Part shown: positions 7,481 through 10,873 of the stretch, piece after piece
Numbering within the stretch: position 1 is the stretch's first letter
How the letters are laid out: each line of letters opens with the position of its first letter
Source: Actinomycetes bacterium
GTDB taxonomy: Bacteria > Actinomycetota > Acidimicrobiia > Acidimicrobiales > Microtrichaceae
Direction of reading: 5' to 3'
NCBI GenBank assembly: GCA_023427825.1
Contig: JAEZAI010000095.1
Coordinates: 1 to 10,873 of the forward strand
Length of the DNA: 10,873 bases
Notes under the pieces: model-generated
Databases searched by the model: none
Told to the model about the DNA's origin: nothing
Seen by the model: only the letters and a program-made list of their open reading frames with translations
Made by a program: the position numbers and the translations under genes

Positions 7481-7890
7481 TGCATTCTAGGTCTGCTGTG
7501 AACGGAATTGTGCTTCTAGTGGCCATCGCCTCGAGCTTCGCGACATCCTGCGGAGAAGGCGGCGGCAATGGCACTAATTCGCGCGCTCCAACAACCATTA
7601 GGCAGAATTGCGTGGCATTGATCGAACTCGGATCCCGAAGGTCAGAGATTGAGCTAGTGTTTGATATGCTTCCGCCGCTTCAGTTAGTAGCTGCTCCGAC
7701 CAGTGACGGAGCTGCCATTGCCTTCTTTCGAGATGGATCTCCAACTGTGTCGCTCGATCGTCCGCCGCTCGGTGAAGAGATTGTCGATCAGGAATTGGAA
7801 ACGCTGGGCAGCTGGGTGGCGGATCAACCAGGCGGGCTTTCGGTCCTGGAGAACCCGCCTCCCGCTCGGTGTGAAGTACTGCCTCAGTAG
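7480..7890 (+). CDS. Small predicted lipoprotein, candidate immunity protein
   Basis: A GTG at 7480 shares its G with the RHS stop codon (TAGTG), with AGGG at 7466-7469 as a ribosome site, giving 136 residues. GTG 7498, with TAGG 6 bases upstream, is an equally good start and gives the tighter signal MNGIVLLVAIASSFATSC. Either way a short hydrophobic stretch ends in a lipobox-like A-T-S-C and a flexible CGEGGGNG linker, so the product is predicted to be anchored in the outer leaflet of the membrane. The mature part has two further cysteines (RQNC and ARC, near each end) and is acidic towards the C-terminus (EEIVDQELETLGSW). The one-base overlap implies translational coupling to the RHS gene. 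A surface-anchored partner encoded right after the effector tip fits an immunity role against an extracytoplasmic effector. The family is not recognised, so this is inference from position. Confidence 0.66.
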   Translation: MHSRSAVNGIVLLVAIASSFATSCGEGGGNGTNSRAPTTIRQNCVALIELGSRRSEIELVFDMLPPLQLVAAPTSDGAAIAFFRDGSPTVSLDRPPLGEEIVDQELETLGSWVADQPGGLSVLENPPPARCEVLPQ

Positions 7891-7970
7891 GTAGTGAGAC
7901 GCTCCCAGCGCAGGGATCGATGCTGCATACGTTCACCAACTGATCCGAATCCATCGGCTGCTGATCTGCC
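7891..7970. other. Spacer after the lipoprotein gene
   Basis: No gene is seen. No strong terminator was found; only a weak TCCC/GGGA hairpin lies near 7904-7917. The spacer leads into the repeat pair. Confidence 0.4.
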
Positions 7971-8080
7971 TGAGGGTGCCGAGAACTCATCTCGGCGTCT
8001 CGGCGTCCCGGGTCGCTGTTGACGGCCAGTGGTGAGCGTTGGTCGGCGTTGCTGGGCGCGCAGGGTGGGCGGAGTGAACC
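7971..8080 (+). repeat. Imperfect direct repeat, copy 1
   Basis: This copy begins TGAGGGTGCCGAGAACTC. It contains a CCGAGA/TCTCGG hairpin (7979-7995, 5-base loop), a 24-base block identical to copy 2 (8010-8033), and a closing block GCGCGCAGGGTGGGCGGAGT (8056-8075). Copy 2 lies about 118-124 bases downstream. No coding function is evident. The arrangement resembles the multiple subterminal repeats of some insertion-sequence ends, but no transposase matching it is present. Confidence 0.72.
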
Positions 8081-8094
8081 GTGGCCGCCAGGCG

Positions 8095-8200
8095 TGAGGG
8101 CGCCGAGAACTCTCGTCTCGGTGTCCGGGGTCGCTGTTGACGGCCAGTGGTAGGCGCTGGTCCAGGTGGTCGTGTGCGCAGAGTGGGCGCAGTTCAAGGT
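8095..8200 (+). repeat. Imperfect direct repeat, copy 2
   Basis: This copy has the same order of blocks as copy 1: hairpin CCGAGA/TCTCGG at 8103-8121 with a 7-base loop, identical 24-base block at 8128-8151, closing block at 8174-8193. The hairpin arms are preserved although the loop differs in length and sequence. The copy runs into the edge of the IS3 orfA remnant at about 8192. Confidence 0.72.
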
Positions 8201-8314
8201 GCCCTCGGCGATATCGAGCGGCCGAGCCACCTCCGCAACCGGTCGTCCAGACCTACCGACGAGCTCGATGGCCTCCCGACGGAACTCGGTCGGGTCCTTC
8301 GCTGGACGACCCGT
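8192..8314 (-). pseudogene. IS3-family OrfA remnant (helix-turn-helix part), start codon lost
   Basis: Read on the minus strand, about 40 residues run TGRPAKDPTEFRREAIELVG, then RSGRPVAEVARPLDIAEGTL. This is the N-terminal helix-turn-helix of IS3-type OrfA (family form GRPxKYPxEFRREAVELV ... VAxELGIxxGTL). The natural start would be at 8312-8314, where AGAGGAGG sits 5 bases upstream, but the codon there is ACG rather than ATG. The match stops at about 8192, where repeat copy 2 begins, so the leucine zipper and all of OrfB are missing. A longer minus-strand frame starting at 8374 reads through it but is not a credible gene. The remnant points opposite to the IS3 end at the window start and is a separate piece. 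Confidence 0.72.
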
Positions 8315-8733
8315 ACGGGCCTCCTCTGCGGTCCTCCCCACAACCAGGTGCCCATCAACTCGTGGCAACTCCATACGGGGGCAAATGGTGTCGTATCACT
8401 CAGGAAGTGGCTCGATACTGAACATAGCTGGTCCACTGCATCCGGCGAGCCATCAAAGAACTCTTCCCAAAATGCGTCGGCTAGGAACTCTCTTGGTGTT
8501 AGCCGGACGATGCCGCCTTCTTCGACTACAGCGCACCAGTTGGGCCCGATCGCACTATCCGTCATCACGAACATGTGGGACTCAACGAGTGCGGGCGTCC
8601 CGTCGTCGTCGGCTACACGCAGATAGACGAGTCGCCCAGGTTCCGCTGTCACGGCTACCTTCACCGCAAGGCGCAGGTGGGAGTCGTGCATGCGCCGGAT
8701 GAGAAGGGCGGCCCCCGGTGCGAGGACGTCCAC
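8194..8733 (-). CDS. Hypothetical protein, 3' end replaced by IS debris
   Basis: GTG at 8733 opens a 179-residue frame. About the first 133 residues (8335-8733) look like a genuine soluble alpha/beta protein, for example GRLVYLRVADDDGTPALVES and FLADAFWEEFFDGS. I do not recognise a family. From about 8334 onward the frame reads through the IS3 OrfA remnant in a non-coding phase, giving an Arg/Ser/Pro-rich tail (RRPVRVVQRRTRPSSVGRPS), so the native C-terminus is probably lost and the gene may be inactive. No clear ribosome site precedes GTG 8733; an internal ATG (residue 15, MHDSHLRLAV) is the alternative start. It is transcribed away from the nuclease gene, the two starts being only 24 bases apart. 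Confidence 0.55.
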   Translation of the reverse strand: MDVLAPGAALLIRRMHDSHLRLAVKVAVTAEPGRLVYLRVADDDGTPALVESHMFVMTDSAIGPNWCAVVEEGGIVRLTPREFLADAFWEEFFDGSPDAVDQLCSVSSHFLSDTTPFAPVWSCHELMGTWLWGGPQRRPVRVVQRRTRPSSVGRPSSSSVGLDDRLRRWLGRSISPRAP

Positions 8734-8757
8734 CGATCGTGATCAGTAGGTTCGGAG

Positions 8758-9369
8758 ATGTCAGACCTCGACACGGAGGCGAACGGCGACGACGACGGTG
8801 AACGTGTTCCATTCCCGCTCGCTCGGGCGCTCCCACTGGCGATGAGCCCCATGGAGTTCGAGCGCTACACGGCTGAACTGATCGGTCAGGTGGTGCCAGT
8901 GGTCGACGACCTTCGGGTCGCGTTCAACGAACAGATCGAGACACACGACGGCACCTACCAGATCGATGCGACGGCCCGGTTCCGGTTCGCCGACATGGAC
9001 TTCTTGGTGCTCGTCGAATGCAAGCGTCACAGCCATCCGGTCAAGCGTGATGTCGTCGTGACGTTGAGCGACAAGGTACGCAGCGCGGGCGCGCAGAAGG
9101 GCGTGGTGTTCGCTACGGCACCATTCCAGAGTGGTGCGTTGCGCTATGCGGAGCGACACGGCATCGCGCTCGTGCACGTTACCGACGCCGGGCCGACGTA
9201 CCTGGTGCGCAGTGACATCTCGTCGCAGCCGCTCGAGGTCGACACGACGGGCGTGCCGGTCGCTCACGGCTGGCACCTCGGACCCGACGGGAGGCTGTCG
9301 GGCACACTTCTCGACGAGAACCCCGAGGCGATGCTCGACCTGCTGTCGAGCGGCGCTATCGACGAATGA
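8758..9369 (+). CDS. Mrr-type PD-(D/E)XK restriction endonuclease-like protein
   Basis: This 203-residue protein has an Asp/Glu-rich leader (1-27), then the helix MSPMEFERYTAELIGQ (29-44) that usually opens the Mrr_cat fold, with E40 a likely active-site helper. The catalytic series is D70 (in YQIDATARF) and E87-C-K89 (in FLVLVECKRHSH), followed by a strand/helix pair with QKGVVFAT (113-120) and a closing strand near 135. This is the D...ExK arrangement of PD-(D/E)XK nucleases. The GGDGGID glycine motif of classical Mrr is absent, so it is a divergent member. Residues 150-203 form an extra C-terminal region of unknown role. Mrr relatives cut foreign, often modified, DNA in the cytoplasm. AGTAGG at 8745-8750 is a plausible ribosome site. 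Its stop overlaps the next start (ATGA), so the two are almost certainly one operon. Confidence 0.82.
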   Translation: MSDLDTEANGDDDGERVPFPLARALPLAMSPMEFERYTAELIGQVVPVVDDLRVAFNEQIETHDGTYQIDATARFRFADMDFLVLVECKRHSHPVKRDVVVTLSDKVRSAGAQKGVVFATAPFQSGALRYAERHGIALVHVTDAGPTYLVRSDISSQPLEVDTTGVPVAHGWHLGPDGRLSGTLLDENPEAMLDLLSSGAIDE

Positions 9370-10493
9370 CCGCAGACGACGCCGTTCCGTTCATCGACGT
9401 CGACGACGCGGGCGACCTCGAAGCTGTGCTCGCCGGTCGTGCCCGGGCCACACCGGAGCTCGTCGACGCCGTGGATGCACATCTTTGCGCTGGCGCTGAG
9501 ACCGTCGACGACGTCGTCGAGGCACTCAGCTATGTGGCGGCGCTGCAGTTGGCCAGCGTCGACTGGTCCGAGTGGCACGCTGTCGAGCAGCTGATCGCTG
9601 GCGGTGTCGTGGCGGTCGACGACATCGGGTCGCGTGTCGAACGAGCTTTCGACGGCGACAACAGCGCCGCGGTCGCGGCGGCCAGCGCAGAGGCACTTGC
9701 GTTGGCGCTCCTGTCCCGGTTGCCGGAGCAGGAATGGGACGACATGTCACCTGAGTTCGTCCACCTGCTGGGGGTCGCTGTGGCCGCTGGAAGCCGTGCC
9801 CGGCCGTTGAGACGACTTCCGTGGGTGCTGCTCTCGGTCGATCTGCTTGTCACGAGACCTGCTACTGCGGAAGAGCTCGTCCGCGACGACGTCGGCGTAC
9901 AGCTCATTCAGCTCGTCGCTGACGTGGCCAGCAGGTCTGCCAGGAGGTTCGACGACCCGGCGCTGCACGCGAGTGCCATCGAGCTCGTCAAGGCGACGAT
10001 GGCCGACGCGGATCGCGTGGGGCTTGGTCAGGGTCACCGACGGCGGCTCGCCCGGGACTGCGTGACGCTCGTTCGTTCAGGTGGTTCGCCGGAGCTGCTC
10101 GAGACAGCGGTTCAGGCCGCACGCGAGGGCGCGGCGTCCGCTGACGATGTTGCGGCCCAGGTGGACTTCCGCGATGTCGAGGCTCGAGCGCGCAGCCTCC
10201 ACGCGGACATCTTTGGGGGAGAGCGCGCTGAGGGCGACCGGCGTGCTGCGGTCGATCTGTGGAGCGACGCGGTGCGGGCCGCCGATCAGGCGGGGAGCGT
10301 CTGCTGTCGGTGCGGCTGCGGATCAACCTTGCGAGCGAGCTCGGCCTTCTTGCCAAGCTCACCGGCGAGGAGTCAATGGTGCGACGTTCGATCGAGATCT
10401 ACGAGTCCGCTGGTGGGGACGCGACGACGGGTGCGGAGCAGGCGCTTGTCGTGTCGGGCCTGTCGAACCGCTATCGGCAGCTCTACGACTTGA
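9366..10493 (+). CDS. All-helical protein, first part of a frameshifted TPR gene
   Basis: ATG 9366 lies inside the ATGA overlap with the nuclease gene. The first 310 residues (to 10295) are coherent: helical, Ala/Val/Asp-rich, no membrane segment, with repeat-like helices such as FDDPALHASAIELVKATMAD. No NTPase or protease motif was seen. At the G run 10292-10295 the meaningful frame shifts by one base. The current frame then reads a Cys/Arg/Ser-rich nonsense tail (SVCCRCGCGSTLRASS) to TGA at 10491-10493, while the protein continues in another frame from 10295. One G missing from the run (CGGGGAG instead of CGGGGGAG) would explain this. Joined, the product has at least 503 residues. Translational coupling suggests it works with the nuclease, perhaps as a sensor or scaffold. 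Confidence 0.7.
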   Translation: MTADDAVPFIDVDDAGDLEAVLAGRARATPELVDAVDAHLCAGAETVDDVVEALSYVAALQLASVDWSEWHAVEQLIAGGVVAVDDIGSRVERAFDGDNSAAVAAASAEALALALLSRLPEQEWDDMSPEFVHLLGVAVAAGSRARPLRRLPWVLLSVDLLVTRPATAEELVRDDVGVQLIQLVADVASRSARRFDDPALHASAIELVKATMADADRVGLGQGHRRRLARDCVTLVRSGGSPELLETAVQAAREGAASADDVAAQVDFRDVEARARSLHADIFGGERAEGDRRAAVDLWSDAVRAADQAGSVCCRCGCGSTLRASSAFLPSSPARSQWCDVRSRSTSPLVGTRRRVRSRRLSCRACRTAIGSSTT

Positions 10494-10873
10494 CTTCCTT
10501 GAAGGCGCATCTCGACACCAGCATCGAGCTCGGCCAACGGGGGATCGATGGTGTTGTTGACGACCATGCCCGGTCGGTCGCCCTGAACAACCAGGCCGCA
10601 CGGTTCCGTCGCCGGTTCGAGGACTTCGGTCGACCCGGCGACATCGACGCAGCGATCGCGCTCTCTGATGAAGCCGTCGCCCTCATCGCCCAGTCTCGGA
10701 TCGAGCGACCGAAATGGCTCGCGAACCTGTCGCAGCACTACCGCATCCGCGCCGAGCTCAACGGTAACCGGGCCGACGTCGACGCTGCGCGGCGTTACGC
10801 AGGCGCGGCGCTGCGTTCGGCGCCGAACATCGATGACATCGCTCTTGATGCCTACATCTCTGCTGAGCTGATG
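10295..10873 (+). CDS. Continuation of the frameshifted gene: TPR repeats, runs off the window
   Basis: This frame is open from the G run to the window end without a stop (193 codons) and continues the helical pattern directly (ERLLSVRLRINLASELGLLA). It contains about four TPR-like units of roughly 40-50 residues: RINLASELGLLAKLTG..., SGLSNRYRQLYDLTSL..., LNNQAARFRRRFEDFGRPGD followed by IDAAIALSDEAVAL, and WLANLSQHYRIRAELNGNRA followed by DVDAARRYAGAALRSAP. The L-x-N-(L/Q)-x-x-x-(Y/F)-R-x-R-(F/A) pattern followed by D(I/V)DAA is typical of the TPR arrays that precede CHAT (caspase-like) protease domains in actinobacteria. The C-terminus, where such a protease would lie, is outside the window, so a CHAT domain is a prediction only. 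Confidence 0.7.

Noticed and set aside
7598..8374. 258-residue minus-strand frame spanning the lipoprotein gene, the repeats and the orfA remnant
   Set aside because: Only the 40 residues of IS3 OrfA are meaningful. The rest reads through non-coding repeats and antisense to the lipoprotein gene, so it is annotated only as an orfA remnant.
8734..8757. Shared operator in the 24-base gap between divergent genes (CGATCG and TGATCA palindromes)
   Set aside because: The palindromes are only six bases each and are expected by chance; the gap is too short to argue for a defined control site.

Overview
This is a high-GC bacterial window. Codon usage and the style of the YD/RHS protein (a core ending in a VDPVEGG-type motif) suggest an actinobacterium, possibly of the Acidimicrobiia; that placement is inference from sequence character, not a database match. 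No rRNA, tRNA or CRISPR array was seen. The window reads as an accessory region with several decayed mobile-element pieces.

Layout. Bases 1-180 are the right end of an IS3-family element: the C-terminus of the transposase followed by its terminal inverted repeat. Bases 181-844 hold no intact gene, but 374-559 preserves a scrambled excisionase-type helix-turn-helix gene whose conserved parts lie in three successive frames. Bases 845-7480 are one very large secreted YD/RHS-repeat gene, split by an in-frame TAG at 1157-1159 into a signal-peptide fragment (845-1159) and a 2091-residue body (1205-7480). The body carries a PA14 domain and a ThuA/glutamine-amidotransferase-like domain inserted in the YD-repeat shell, an RHS core, and a 167-residue cysteine-rich C-terminal tip I do not recognise. 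A small predicted lipoprotein gene overlaps the RHS stop codon (7480-7890). Tip and lipoprotein are visibly poorer in GC than the shell, as expected for an exchangeable polymorphic effector/immunity cassette.

Bases 7891-8334 are non-coding debris: two copies of a roughly 100-base repeat with a conserved small hairpin, and an antisense IS3 orfA remnant that has lost its start codon and truncates the 3' end of a minus-strand gene (8194-8733). Facing away from that gene is a tight two-gene operon: an Mrr-type PD-(D/E)XK endonuclease (8758-9369) and, with an ATGA overlap, an all-helical protein that becomes TPR repeats of the kind usually found with CHAT proteases. The second gene has a one-base frameshift in a G run at 10292-10295 and runs off the window end. 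This pair is the best candidate for an undescribed defence-type system; the RHS tip plus lipoprotein is the best candidate for an undescribed effector/immunity pair.

The amber codon, the G-run frameshift and the excisionase shifts mean either that the region is decaying or that the assembly has small errors. Raw reads would distinguish these.
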